From Tissierellia bacterium (lineage in GTDB: Bacteria; Bacillota; Clostridia; Tissierellales; Peptoniphilaceae): a stretch of 62,291 nt of DNA. The notes beneath the pieces were generated by a model. The model searched no databases. It was not told the DNA's origin and saw nothing but the letters and a program-made list of their open reading frames with translations. This document shows positions 52,289 through 60,939 of this stretch, in pieces. The stretch is taken from assembly GCA_030535395.1 (NCBI GenBank), contig JAUNLK010000011.1:1-62291 (forward strand), given 5' to 3'. Each line of letters begins with the position of its first letter. Within the stretch, counting starts at the first letter, position 1. A program made the translations under genes and the position numbers.

Positions 52289-53271
52289 CCCTTTCCTCCT
52301 TTCTTCCTTTTCCTGATTTCCTGCAGATGGCCCAGGGCCAAGCTCAGAACGCCCGCCCCCGCAAAGACAAAGACCGGCCACCAGTCCTGCCCCGTTTGGG
52401 GGATCCGGGGGGGACTGGGCGGCTCCTTCCCCGGGGGCCTCTCCGTGTCCCCCTCCCCGGGCGGCTCCTGGGGGGGACGGTAGCTGTTGACCACGGTGAA
52501 GATCCCCTCCTCCTCCCGGATCAGGACCTCGTATGTACGGGCATCCACCCCCTCCTCCGTCACCGCCCAGGACGAGCGAGGATTGAGCTCATGCCAAATG
52601 TGCCGCCAGTGATTCTCCCGGGAGAGCTCCACCACTTCCCGGACCGCGCCATTTTCCAGGAGGGCCACCTTCACAGAGGCCGGCCGCTCATCCCCGTGGC
52701 CCCGGTCCTCCCAAATTTTAATGACCTTGATCTCCGTCTCCTCCGAGGGGCCGGGAGGGAGCTCCTCCCCCTCGGGCTTGGGCAGGGCCGTCACCTCATG
52801 AAGGGCCGGGCCCTGGGTCCCGTCCAAGGCGGGGAGGGCCAGGATAAAGGGGCTGGTCCTGTACTTGTGGTTTCCCCGGACCGCGTCCTCCCCCACAATG
52901 AGATAGACCCCCGCCGGCAGGGTCCAACTGAGGCGACCCTCCCCATCGGTCCGCCCACTGGCCGTGGGGGGAAGCTGATCCCGGAGGACATAGGCCCCCA
53001 GGGTCTGGGCACACTCATTCCACTGGGCGGCCTTCGTCCCCTGAAGATGGATGGGATATGGGCGAAAGCCCTCCTCCAGCTGGAGTTTTTGCTCCCGGTC
53101 CAGACTGCCAATTTTGTAGATCTGAAAGGCCACATCAGCCAGGGGTAGCTCCCCGTCCCTGTAGTGGAGGTGCAGGAGGCTGTCGCCACTGGCCAGGACT
53201 TTCCCCGGGGCCAGGATCAAAACAAAGAGCAGCATGAAAAGAGCTGCCCTGTGGCTTCCATTGTTTTTCAC
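52285..53271 (-). CDS. minor pilin with Cna-B domain and IPQTG sorting signal
   Basis: 328 residues. Signal peptide (1-~27), an N-terminal beta domain (LADVAFQIYKIG...GVYLIVGED), a Pro-rich hinge, a Cna-B domain (~185-275: IKVIKIWEDRGHGDERP...WAVTEEGVDARTYEV) and a Pro-rich stalk before the IPQTG signal, membrane segment and RKRKK tail. Start GTG 53271 with GGAGG upstream. Likely the basal or connecting subunit between the major shaft and the VWA tip. Confidence 0.9.
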   Translation of the reverse strand: MKNNGSHRAALFMLLFVLILAPGKVLASGDSLLHLHYRDGELPLADVAFQIYKIGSLDREQKLQLEEGFRPYPIHLQGTKAAQWNECAQTLGAYVLRDQLPPTASGRTDGEGRLSWTLPAGVYLIVGEDAVRGNHKYRTSPFILALPALDGTQGPALHEVTALPKPEGEELPPGPSEETEIKVIKIWEDRGHGDERPASVKVALLENGAVREVVELSRENHWRHIWHELNPRSSWAVTEEGVDARTYEVLIREEEGIFTVVNSYRPPQEPPGEGDTERPPGKEPPSPPRIPQTGQDWWPVFVFAGAGVLSLALGHLQEIRKRKKGGKG

Positions 53272-53330
53272 CTTCTCACCCTCCCTCTCTCAAGTCCGCC
53301 CGGGGCCTCGGCCCAGTGAATTTCGTCCCT

Positions 53331-54164
53331 CTAGTCTTTAATGTCCTTGATGATGGAAACCAGGATGGCCAAAATCACTGCCACAATGGCCAGGAACTTC
53401 AGCAGATCCAAGATTCTCCTCTGCTTCACGGCCTCCTCGATGATCTCCATCTCCTCCTCTTCCGCCACCTCAATCCGCTGTCCCCTCACCAGGAGGCGGT
53501 GGGTGTTGATCCCATAGGGGGTACAGGTGAAGAGGGTCACTTGGTCCCGCCCCTCCGCCACATGGAGGGCCTCCACCTCCGTGGGAAGCACGGTGATGAT
53601 CTGATCCACTTGGTAGAACAAATTTTGTCCCAGCACGGAGAGGACGAACTGGTCCCCCTCCACCAGTTGGTTCAGGTCGGTGAAGAGCCTGGAACTGGCC
53701 AGGCCCGTGTGGGTGGAGAGGACGGCGTGGGTGGAGGGCCCCCCTACGGGCAGGGAAGTCCCCTGCAAGTGACCCACGGCGCTCTGGATGACCCCCTCAT
53801 TGGTGCCGTGATAGACGGGGAGATTGACATCGATTTTGGGAATGCAAATGGAGCCCATCATCCCATCCCCAAAGGGATTGAGCTGCTCCTCATAGCCCGC
53901 CACCGCCTCCGGGCGATAGAGGGCGTCCCCCTCCCGGAAGATCCGTTCATTGTAGTCCCGGGCGGCCGCCAAAATCTCCTCAATCTCTATGTCGTCGAAT
54001 TGGTCCAGGGCCCGATTGTACTTCACAATCCCCGTGGTCTGGCTGAAGCTATTTACAAAGTCACTGATGGTGGGATAGAAGAAGATGAGGATCCCAACGA
54101 TCAAAAAGACCTTTAACAGGATGGATCTCTTTTTATCCATAATGGGATGGAGGGGCAGTGGCAC
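53331..54164 (-). CDS. class C (pilin-polymerising) sortase
   Basis: Class C features: N-terminal membrane segment, the TGIVKYNRAL-type helix, a flexible lid region before GMMGSICIPKI, the catalytic His142 (LSTHTGL), Cys204 and Arg213 (LFTCTPYGINTHRLLVRG), and a C-terminal membrane anchor (LLKFLAIVAVILAILVSII). I use GTG 54164 (GGAGGG upstream); the ATG at 54140 (MDKKRSILLK) lacks an RBS but is also possible. It should cross-link the LPSTG major pilin through its pilin-motif Lys. Confidence 0.9.
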   Translation of the reverse strand: MPLPLHPIMDKKRSILLKVFLIVGILIFFYPTISDFVNSFSQTTGIVKYNRALDQFDDIEIEEILAAARDYNERIFREGDALYRPEAVAGYEEQLNPFGDGMMGSICIPKIDVNLPVYHGTNEGVIQSAVGHLQGTSLPVGGPSTHAVLSTHTGLASSRLFTDLNQLVEGDQFVLSVLGQNLFYQVDQIITVLPTEVEALHVAEGRDQVTLFTCTPYGINTHRLLVRGQRIEVAEEEEMEIIEEAVKQRRILDLLKFLAIVAVILAILVSIIKDIKD

Positions 54165-54191
54165 CGGGGCCCTCCCCCTACATCGCAATAC

Positions 54192-55655
54192 CTACTTTCT
54201 ACCTTCCGCTCTCACCTTGCCGCGAATCAGACTGATCACCGCAAAGGCCATAATGGCGCCCCCCAAGAGGCCAAAGGCAATGGTGCCGGCGCCCCCCGTA
54301 CTGGGCAGTTCCACACCCGAGGAGTTTTCAACGTTGGAGGTAGCTTCCATTCCCACTACAACGCCTTGATCATCCTTATCGGCGGAAAGGGTGAATGCAA
54401 TCTCTTCCGTGAGAAGGTTGTAACCTGCAGGAGCCTCAATTTCCTTGAGATAGTAGGTTCCAGCGGCCAGGCCCTCAAAGGTGGCGGCACCACTGCCATC
54501 GGTGGTCAGCACCGTAGCTTCAGCTTCAGTATCCACCCAAGAAACTGCAGTATCGGTTCTCTTTACATACTTGTAGAATTTACCTTCTGCATTTTTAACA
54601 ACAAACTTGGCACCTTCAAGTTTCTTGGTGTCGTCGCCTTTTTCGTGCTTATTGATGGTCACCTTACCGGTGTAGACTTTCTCCTCATCCGGGGGAGTCT
54701 TGTCCGTGGTGGTGGTGTCTTTTGGGTCATTGGAGTACTCAATGAGTACGCTGTTGGGGTTGCCTCCGTTGCCCACAACGGCATCCTTGTTGATGGTGGC
54801 ATCGTAAGTGATGACCACTGCCTTGCCGACCTTGTCTTGGAACTTGAGCATGTCGAAGGCAATGGTCAAGAGGGTGGTGTTATCAGCTTGTACAGCAGAA
54901 GTTACGGTGAAGTTCTCGGTAATTTGGGTGCCATTCACTTTAACTACTACGGAACCATCTACAAAGGTCAGGCCCTTGGACATGGTGTCCACGACATCGA
55001 ATTTGTAGGTGGAGTAACCGGTGGTGTCGGGCACCTTGGTGGTCACTTTATAGCTCACCGTTCCACCGATATCGGCAGTAACTTTCGTTGCTTCCTTCTC
55101 CACCGTGGGATATTCCCCCTTGGATGCAATTTCCGCTGTGGGTACCGTGGAGGTCAGGGATACAATGGAGCCGTTCACTTCAGTAGGCTCTGTGGCTCCT
55201 TCGGGGCTCACCAGATAGTAACCCAAGGCCAGACCCTCAAATACCACAGAACCGTTAGCTTCAGACTGTGTATCCGTTTTTGCAATGGTGCCAATTTGGC
55301 CCTGGGCAGCTTTGGCAAATTCCACAATATTTCCTTCAGTGATATTGATGTACTTTACTTCACCGTCCACCACAATGGCGTTCAAGCTGCCCTCGGCATT
55401 GTTTTCAGCAACAATGTAGTCTTTTCCAGCACCGGTGGTGAAGAAGCCCTCCCACTCAGCTGCAATGGTATAGGACACATTGGTGCCACTTTGAGTCAGA
55501 TCAAAGACCTTGTAGATACTGTAGTTCTTACCTTCCTTAGCATTGGTCACAGTGATTTTCCCGGTGCCTGCTGCGGTGGCCTCCTCCAGGCCCAAGACTG
55601 GGGTCATGAGAATGACCAGAGCCAATAGGAACGCCACCAAGGGTTTCATTTTCAT
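54192..55655 (-). CDS. major pilin shaft subunit, SpaA/FimA type, LPSTG signal
   Basis: 487 residues. Signal peptide (1-~29), N-terminal D1-like domain (NYSIYKVFDLTQSGTNVSYT), a D2 domain (~200-330), a C-terminal Cna-B/SpaA domain with the E-box YYLKEIEAPAGYNLL, then LPSTG (~450-454), a membrane segment and a basic tail. Lysines around GKVTINKHEKG and VSYKVTTK are candidates for pilin polymerisation and isopeptide bonds. Codon use is visibly more A/T-rich than in neighbours, as expected for an abundant protein or recent acquisition. First gene of the operon. Confidence 0.93.
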   Translation of the reverse strand: MKMKPLVAFLLALVILMTPVLGLEEATAAGTGKITVTNAKEGKNYSIYKVFDLTQSGTNVSYTIAAEWEGFFTTGAGKDYIVAENNAEGSLNAIVVDGEVKYINITEGNIVEFAKAAQGQIGTIAKTDTQSEANGSVVFEGLALGYYLVSPEGATEPTEVNGSIVSLTSTVPTAEIASKGEYPTVEKEATKVTADIGGTVSYKVTTKVPDTTGYSTYKFDVVDTMSKGLTFVDGSVVVKVNGTQITENFTVTSAVQADNTTLLTIAFDMLKFQDKVGKAVVITYDATINKDAVVGNGGNPNSVLIEYSNDPKDTTTTDKTPPDEEKVYTGKVTINKHEKGDDTKKLEGAKFVVKNAEGKFYKYVKRTDTAVSWVDTEAEATVLTTDGSGAATFEGLAAGTYYLKEIEAPAGYNLLTEEIAFTLSADKDDQGVVVGMEATSNVENSSGVELPSTGGAGTIAFGLLGGAIMAFAVISLIRGKVRAEGRK

Positions 55656-55970
55656 ATTTTTCCTTCCTCCTTAATATGTACTTTGAGCCTGATTACATAG
55701 TTGGTGCAATTACCTAGTAAATAACCACGCCAAAATCCAATTGAGTATATCCACAAACTTAGAGAATAACAATTGTATTTTTATTTTTTGTGAACATTAC
55801 CTCATCTATTCAACTTCATTTATATAAAGACTAAATTCACATACCTGAAGTTCCCATTCCTCCAACATCATAATATAAAAGCATCCTCCACCAGTATTAT
55901 TATAAAAATTTTCACACATTCCTTAATCTCCACAACAAAACCACCCCCCCACCCCCAAATCCAGACACAA
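55656..55970 (-). promoter_or_regulatory. A/T-rich pilus operon upstream region
   Basis: About 315 bases with no gene, clearly more A/T-rich than the surroundings. Candidate -10 boxes on the minus strand are TATAAT (55899-55904) and TATGAT (55867-55872), without good -35 boxes, implying an activator or a long (~210-240 nt) leader. RBS AAGGAGG precedes the pilin ATG. No homopolymer suitable for phase variation was seen. Confidence 0.45.
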
Positions 55971-56001
55971 AAAAAGGGCCCCAAATCTTGGGTCCCTTGG
56001 G
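55971..56001 (-). terminator. terminator after the 194-residue anchored protein gene
   Basis: GGG(A)CCCAA / TTGGGGCCC hairpin followed by T7 on the minus strand; isolates the pilus operon from upstream genes. Confidence 0.88.
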
Positions 56002-56031
56002 AGTTTGCTCCCGCCATCACGGCTGGGGCTT

Positions 56032-56616
56032 TTATTTGTCCAATATTAGTACCGCCGTGACGCTGGTGTAGTCCTCTCCCTGGTACTGGTAGTCCGCGGT
56101 GAGGATCAGCTTGGTCCAGATCTTTCCTTCTTCTCCGTGGCGCTGGTAGGGGAATTGGGCGGCGTCCAGAACTATGGCTCCCTCGGCCAGGGTGTAGCTC
56201 GCCGGGACGTGGGTGGGTTTTTCTTCCTCGCTTAAGACGTCCACCCACTGGGCCTCCACTCCCTCCACTCTCTCCGGGGATATATTGTTGTGATGGAGGT
56301 CCTGGAAGCGGAGGATCACCTGGGCATCCTCCGAGAGCTGCAACGAGGGGATGTCCCCCTCCACCCGCCCCAGGGCCCGCTCCCGGTACTTGGAAAGCTT
56401 GGCCTCGTAGCCCTTCTCCCCGGGAGTCCTCGCGGTGGTGAAGGTGATGGCCCGGGAGGGGGTGGCATGGGGAAGGTCCACCAGCATTCTCACCTGGGTG
56501 TCGGTGTTGATCCTCTTGCCCTCGGCCGTGGGCTCATGGGCCTTGAGCAGGAGGAAAAAGAGCCCCAAAACGAGCCCCAACCCCAGAACCACTGCCCCCA
56601 AAAGCACTCTCTTCAT
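56032..56616 (-). CDS. membrane-anchored extracytoplasmic protein of unknown function
   Basis: 194 residues: single N-terminal membrane segment (LLGAVVLGLGLVLGLFFLLL) then a soluble beta-rich domain ending with paired strands (LILTADYQYQGEDYTSVTAVLILDK). No lipobox Cys and no known family. GGAGGAGG five bases before the ATG. It follows the hydroxyacid dehydrogenase gene by 12 bases and shares its terminator, so the two are probably co-transcribed although no functional link is evident. Confidence 0.72.
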   Translation of the reverse strand: MKRVLLGAVVLGLGLVLGLFFLLLKAHEPTAEGKRINTDTQVRMLVDLPHATPSRAITFTTARTPGEKGYEAKLSKYRERALGRVEGDIPSLQLSEDAQVILRFQDLHHNNISPERVEGVEAQWVDVLSEEEKPTHVPASYTLAEGAIVLDAAQFPYQRHGEEGKIWTKLILTADYQYQGEDYTSVTAVLILDK

Positions 56617-56628
56617 AAGCTCCTCCTC

Positions 56629-57606
56629 CTAGCCCTCTACGGGGTACTGTGGTTTTTTGCCTTCCATGACCCGGATGAGGTCTTGGGCGGCGGTGTTGGC
56701 CATTTCGATTCTGGCTTCGTGGCTGTCGTTGCCGATGTGGGGGGTGAGGATCACTTGGTCCAGTCCCTTGAGTCCCGGGTGGAATTTGGGTTCTTCCTCG
56801 TGGGTGTCGATGGCGGCTCCTGCAATTTTTCCCGCCTTCAGGGCTCGGTGGAGGGCCTCTTCGTCCACAATGCCTCCTCGGGCGGTGTTGATGAGATAGG
56901 CATCTTCCTTCATGAGTTCCAACTCTTCCGCCCCGATGAGGTGGTGGTTTTCCGGGGTGTAGTTCATTTGCAGGACCACATAGTCCGCCGTTTTCAGGCC
57001 CTCTTCAAAGGTCACGTAGCGGGCGCCGGTCTCCTCCTCGGCCCTCTGAAACTCCCGCCGGTCCTTGATGTCGTAGTAGGAGATGTCCATGTGAAAGGCC
57101 CTGGCCATGCGGGCGATCTCCTGGCCGATATTGCCGAAGCCGTCGATGAAGAGTTTCTTGTAGGCCACCTGGTGGCCCCCCAAAAAGCCCGTGACCTGCC
57201 AGCCCCCAAAGGCGTCGTCCCGAACCAGCTCCTGGTTTTTGAGAATGCCCCGGGAGAGGGCCAGGATGAGGCCCAGGGCCAGCTCCGCCGTGGAGGCCAC
57301 GGAGTTTCTGCCGGGGGTGTTGGTCAGGAGGACGCCCCGTTTTTTGGCGCTTTCCAGATCGATATTGTTCACTCCTGCGCCGATATTTGCGATGTGTTTG
57401 AGATTTTTGCTGGATTCGATGATCTTGGAGCTGATCTTCACATTGACCCCGCTGATGATGGCGTGGGCATCCCTGGCCTCCTCCACAATCTTCTCCTCCG
57501 TGGGGGTGTCCAGGGCGTCGTGCATCCTGAGCTCGAGGTCCGCCCCCTCTAAAATTTTTATGGTTTCTTCCGGTAGTTTTACTGCAGAGTACACTATTTT
57601 TTTCAT
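56629..57606 (-). CDS. D-3-phosphoglycerate dehydrogenase-like 2-hydroxyacid dehydrogenase
   Basis: 325 residues with NAD-binding loop GFGNIGQEIAR, catalytic Arg in NTARGGIVDE, Glu in HEEEPKF and His in LTPHIGND. The GAGVNNIDLESAKKRG segment is typical of the SerA/hydroxypyruvate reductase branch; no ACT domain. A class V aminotransferase 1.6 kb away on the other strand suggests a serine/glycine/glyoxylate function, but this is inference. Confidence 0.87.
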   Translation of the reverse strand: MKKIVYSAVKLPEETIKILEGADLELRMHDALDTPTEEKIVEEARDAHAIISGVNVKISSKIIESSKNLKHIANIGAGVNNIDLESAKKRGVLLTNTPGRNSVASTAELALGLILALSRGILKNQELVRDDAFGGWQVTGFLGGHQVAYKKLFIDGFGNIGQEIARMARAFHMDISYYDIKDRREFQRAEEETGARYVTFEEGLKTADYVVLQMNYTPENHHLIGAEELELMKEDAYLINTARGGIVDEEALHRALKAGKIAGAAIDTHEEEPKFHPGLKGLDQVILTPHIGNDSHEARIEMANTAAQDLIRVMEGKKPQYPVEG

Positions 57607-57884
57607 TCATTTCACTCCCATATGCTTTCAATATGATCTATCTATATTTCTTCTACCCAAATTCCGGGGGCCTTAAAAAAACCATTGCCCCCCGGCCCCC
57701 TGGCAGCGCAAAAACTTGGCCATTTTGGAAATTTTTTATCAAAACTCATACCTTTGGGCGATGTAAAATATTTTCAATGGTTTATACTTTCCTTAGGAGG
57801 ACATTTTGGACTGATTTTGCAGATTTGTTGAAAACCTTTGCAACTCCCTCAGTCCAGGACTTTTATCTCAAAAGGAGGTCAGTC

Positions 57885-58994
57885 ATGAAAAAGTACTTTT
57901 CAACTTTTAAAAGAGGCATATCTCTGCTGGTGGCTGTGGCCATGCTCTGCGCCCTCAGCGCTTGTGGCGGCGGGTCCACTGCCAGAGAAACGGTGGAATA
58001 CAGCGTAAACAATGACAGGGTCGGATTGCAGACAACCTTCAGTTTGCCCGGCACCGCTGAGGATTGGGACTATTATTCCGGCGGAGAGCTCCAGACCTCT
58101 CAGTCCCACTATTTCGACACCACCGGCGAGGCATTCGATGAGAGTTCCAGCTGGGATGTCAGTGTGTCCCTCTCAGTTTCCCCTTTCCTCTACAAGGATC
58201 TCCTCATGGATGGCAAAGAGCCCACCCAGGAGGGTCAAAGCGTCATCGCAGCCGAAGATGGCACCCAGTGGGTGAAGAATGCCAACGAGGAGGACCACTT
58301 CTATTCCTACGGAACCATACTGGATGAGTTTGTGGACGGCTATCACATCTTCCAGTTCACCATCACCCCATCGGGTCCCATGCAGGAGAGAACCGACCCC
58401 GATTTGAAGCTTTTGGCCGATATCGAGCAGACCATGATCAACACCTTCCAGTACTCCACCGACTATGAGGGCAAGCCCGATTATTCCAATGGAGCCTATA
58501 CGGGAAGCCATATTGTAAAGTGGCCCTTTGAAATTCCCTTTGAGGGCGGCACCATCAAGGCCGAGGAATTCACGGACAACCTGTCCCTGTCAGTGAAGTT
58601 TACATACGAGGATCCTGCCACCCCAGATACCCCTTATGAAGTCATTTTGTGGGTCGATGAGCTCTACAACCCGGAAGACCACGACAATATGTCCTTCCTG
58701 GACTACAGATACTTTGGCCCAGAAGCCGACCACAAGGACGATCCCTACGAAAAAGTCGAGATTGCAGGCTATCCCGCCGCCATGATCTTTGGCCAAGAAA
58801 TGAAGAAGGACGCCTTTATTGTGGAATGTGTGGAGGAGGGCGCTACAGAGTATCCCACACTGAGCTTCTACCTCGATATCAAGGGTCCGGAAGAGGATGT
58901 ACACACCGATGCCCACAAAGAGAAGGCCATGGGTCTCATGACGGCCATTGTGGATGCAGCAGAATTTCAGGAATTAGATTTAGAAGAGGATTGA
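57885..58994 (+). CDS. lipoprotein of unknown function
   Basis: 369 residues. Signal peptide with lipobox LSACG (Cys ~25), followed by an acidic, aromatic-rich mature domain with two similar-looking halves: each has a Ser/Tyr-rich amphipathic stretch followed by WVKN or LWVDE strands. The C-terminal part (PTLSFYLDI...EKAMGLMTAIVDAAEFQEL) resembles small lipoproteins that precede transporters, but I recognise no family. AAAGGAGG six bases before ATG 57885; the open frame upstream of it is non-coding. Own terminator. Confidence 0.8.
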   Translation: MKKYFSTFKRGISLLVAVAMLCALSACGGGSTARETVEYSVNNDRVGLQTTFSLPGTAEDWDYYSGGELQTSQSHYFDTTGEAFDESSSWDVSVSLSVSPFLYKDLLMDGKEPTQEGQSVIAAEDGTQWVKNANEEDHFYSYGTILDEFVDGYHIFQFTITPSGPMQERTDPDLKLLADIEQTMINTFQYSTDYEGKPDYSNGAYTGSHIVKWPFEIPFEGGTIKAEEFTDNLSLSVKFTYEDPATPDTPYEVILWVDELYNPEDHDNMSFLDYRYFGPEADHKDDPYEKVEIAGYPAAMIFGQEMKKDAFIVECVEEGATEYPTLSFYLDIKGPEEDVHTDAHKEKAMGLMTAIVDAAEFQELDLEED

Positions 58995-59010
58995 CCCTTT
59001 CCATACAAAA

Positions 59011-59048
59011 CCTCCCCACGGGCATTGTCCCAGTGGGGAGGTTTTTTT
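59011..59048 (+). terminator. terminator of the lipoprotein gene
   Basis: CCTCCCCAC / GTGGGGAGG stem then T7. Confidence 0.92.
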
Positions 59049-59176
59049 GCCCCTCACGATATCAGGGGATCTTCCATTTCAAGGTGCCAGGGGCGGGCTG
59101 CTACAGTCGTTTTCCGAAAAACACCACCGTTTCAGGCTCTTTTCACCTCTTTTCATGAAAACGATGGCCAACTTTG

Positions 59177-59205
59177 TTTACAGCCGGGTTTTTTCATTAT
59201 ATGAT
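59177..59205 (+). promoter_or_regulatory. promoter of the aminotransferase gene
   Basis: TTTACA (59177-59182), 17 bases, TATGAT (59200-59205). Confidence 0.75.
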
Positions 59206-59236
59206 GAATGATGAAATGAAATTTATGAGGTGATTT

Positions 59237-60358
59237 ATGAAATTAATGTGTGCAGGTCCCACTGCTGTTCGTCAAAAATCCATGGAAGCCATGGGCAAGT
59301 TTCTCACCAATCCCGACTTGGATCCCGCCTACACCCGCTTTCACCGGAAGGTGGAGGAAAAATATTCCCAGCTCCTCCACACCCAGTGCCGCTCCATCAT
59401 CATGTTGGGGGAGGCCATTATGGGCCTGGAAGCTGCCGTGGTCAATCTCATGGAGAAAAATGACCGAGTCCTGGTCCTCTCCAATGGCTTTTTCGGCGCC
59501 GGATTTATGGACTATGTGGAAAGTTACGGCGGTCAGGGCACCCTCTACGAAATCGGCTACGACCACAGCTTCAATCTGAAGGAGCTGGAGGCCTTTATCG
59601 ACGCCAACGGCCCCTTCCGGCTGGCCACCATGGTCCACTGCGAAACCCCCACGGGCATTTCCAACGACATCGCCGCCATCTGCGCCCTCCTGAAATCCAA
59701 GGGCATGATGACCATCGTGGACGGGGTCTCCTCCGTCATGGGAGAGCAGATCGACTTCGATGCCGCAGGCTGCGACATCCTCATTGGCGGAACCCAGAAG
59801 GCCATCTCCGCCCCCACCGGCCTCACCCTCCTCACCCTCTCCCAAAGGGCCGAGGACAAAATCCACCAGCGGGAGGAAATCACCGGCTACTATCTCAATC
59901 TGAAAAACTACCTGGCCTATCCCGGCGACTTCGACTTCCCCTACACCATGAATGAGAACTTGGTCTACGCCCTGGATGCCGCCCTGGACGAAATCGCCAC
60001 CACCGACTTCGCCGCCATCCATGAGCAATTTGCCAGCGCCGTCCGCCAGGCCGTCCAAGAGAGCGGCCTAGAGCTCTACCCCAAAGAGGCCTATTCCAAC
60101 ACCCTCACCGCCGTCCTCCTCCCCGAAGCCCTAAAGGCCCCCGACTTCATGGAGCGCCTCAAGGCAGAGGGCTATCTCATCTCCGGCTCCATGGGAGAAC
60201 TCAAAGATACCGTCATCCGCATCGGCCACATGGGCAACAACAACCACTACGAGGACTTCGTGGAACTCTTCACCGCCATGGACAAAGTCTTCCAAGACAT
60301 GGGCCACAAACTCAACGGCCCCCTGGCGGAAAACTTCAAAAAAGCCTTCCAAAAATAA
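59237..60358 (+). CDS. PLP-dependent class V aminotransferase (alanine-glyoxylate / serine-pyruvate type)
   Basis: 373 residues, fold type I. The start MKLMCAGPTAV matches the GPT substrate-binding start of the family; VHCETPTG, IVDGVSSVMGEQIDFD and the PLP lysine in GGTQKAISAPTG are diagnostic. Likely transfers an amino group between serine, alanine or phosphonate substrates and glyoxylate or pyruvate. GAGG six bases before the ATG, own promoter and terminator. May work with the 2-hydroxyacid dehydrogenase at 56.6 kb in a serine/hydroxypyruvate interconversion. Confidence 0.88.
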   Translation: MKLMCAGPTAVRQKSMEAMGKFLTNPDLDPAYTRFHRKVEEKYSQLLHTQCRSIIMLGEAIMGLEAAVVNLMEKNDRVLVLSNGFFGAGFMDYVESYGGQGTLYEIGYDHSFNLKELEAFIDANGPFRLATMVHCETPTGISNDIAAICALLKSKGMMTIVDGVSSVMGEQIDFDAAGCDILIGGTQKAISAPTGLTLLTLSQRAEDKIHQREEITGYYLNLKNYLAYPGDFDFPYTMNENLVYALDAALDEIATTDFAAIHEQFASAVRQAVQESGLELYPKEAYSNTLTAVLLPEALKAPDFMERLKAEGYLISGSMGELKDTVIRIGHMGNNNHYEDFVELFTAMDKVFQDMGHKLNGPLAENFKKAFQK

Positions 60359-60379
60359 CAAGACCAACCCACAACAAAC

Positions 60380-60428
60380 GACCCCCAAAGCTTGGACCCA
60401 CATCCAACCCTTGGGGGTCATTTTCAAT
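60380..60428 (+). terminator. terminator of the aminotransferase gene
   Basis: GACCCCCAA...TTGGGGGTC stem with inner CCAA pairing, followed by ATTTTC. Confidence 0.75.
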
Positions 60429-60890
60429 TTCCCGCTTCCACTTTCACGTCCAAAATCGCCCACCCACATCCCCCACACAAACTCCCCATCCCCCAAACCA
60501 GCGAAACACCCACCCCCCCCGGGATGGAAAGAGAATAATCCGGCACTTCCCCCATAATAGAGAAAACCCACTAACCGAAAAAAACCACCAACCAGAGCAA
60601 CAACCCTTCACCATTTCCCCAACAAAAAAGCCCCACGGGCCGGGGCTCGTGGGGGTTTCTGGGAGGTAGGGGTTAGTTTGCAACGGTGGAGTTTTGGATT
60701 TTGAGGTGGGGTTTTGGGTTTTGGTTTGGCTTGTTCCGGGTGGCGCCTTGGGGGTCGTTTGGGAGGTGGGGTTTTGGGTTTTGAGGTGGCTTGTTCCGGG
60801 TGGCGCCTTGGGGGTCGTTTTCGTTTTTCCGCTGGGATTTCCACGCTCACCGTCGCCCAGTATTCTTCTCACTGAACACCTTTTGCGGCA
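60429..60890. other. non-coding spacer with repeats
   Basis: About 460 bases of low-complexity sequence with no supportable gene. It contains a terminator-like hairpin (60622-60662) closely similar in sequence to the true SLH-gene terminator at 60891-60936, and two 60-bp tandem repeats. Confidence 0.55.
60703..60820. repeat. 60-bp tandem repeat, two copies
   Basis: 60703-60760 and 60763-60820 are 58 of each 60-base period and differ at three positions (GGTTTGG versus GAGGTGG). On the minus strand one frame would read as 20-residue Pro/Thr-rich units (TTPKAPPGTS), but without start signals. Confidence 0.85.
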
Positions 60891-60936
60891 ACAAAAAAGC
60901 CCCCACGGGCCGGTGCTCGTTGGGGCTTTTTGTTGT
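60891..60936 (-). terminator. terminator of the SLH protein gene at the right edge
   Basis: AAAAAGCCCC...GGGGGCTTTTTT hairpin on the minus strand just after the stop codon. Confidence 0.88.
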
Positions 60937-60939
60937 GGC

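Noticed and set aside
55868..56248. 126-codon frame at the pilus upstream region
   Set aside because: Overlaps the anchored-protein gene in another frame and passes through its terminator.
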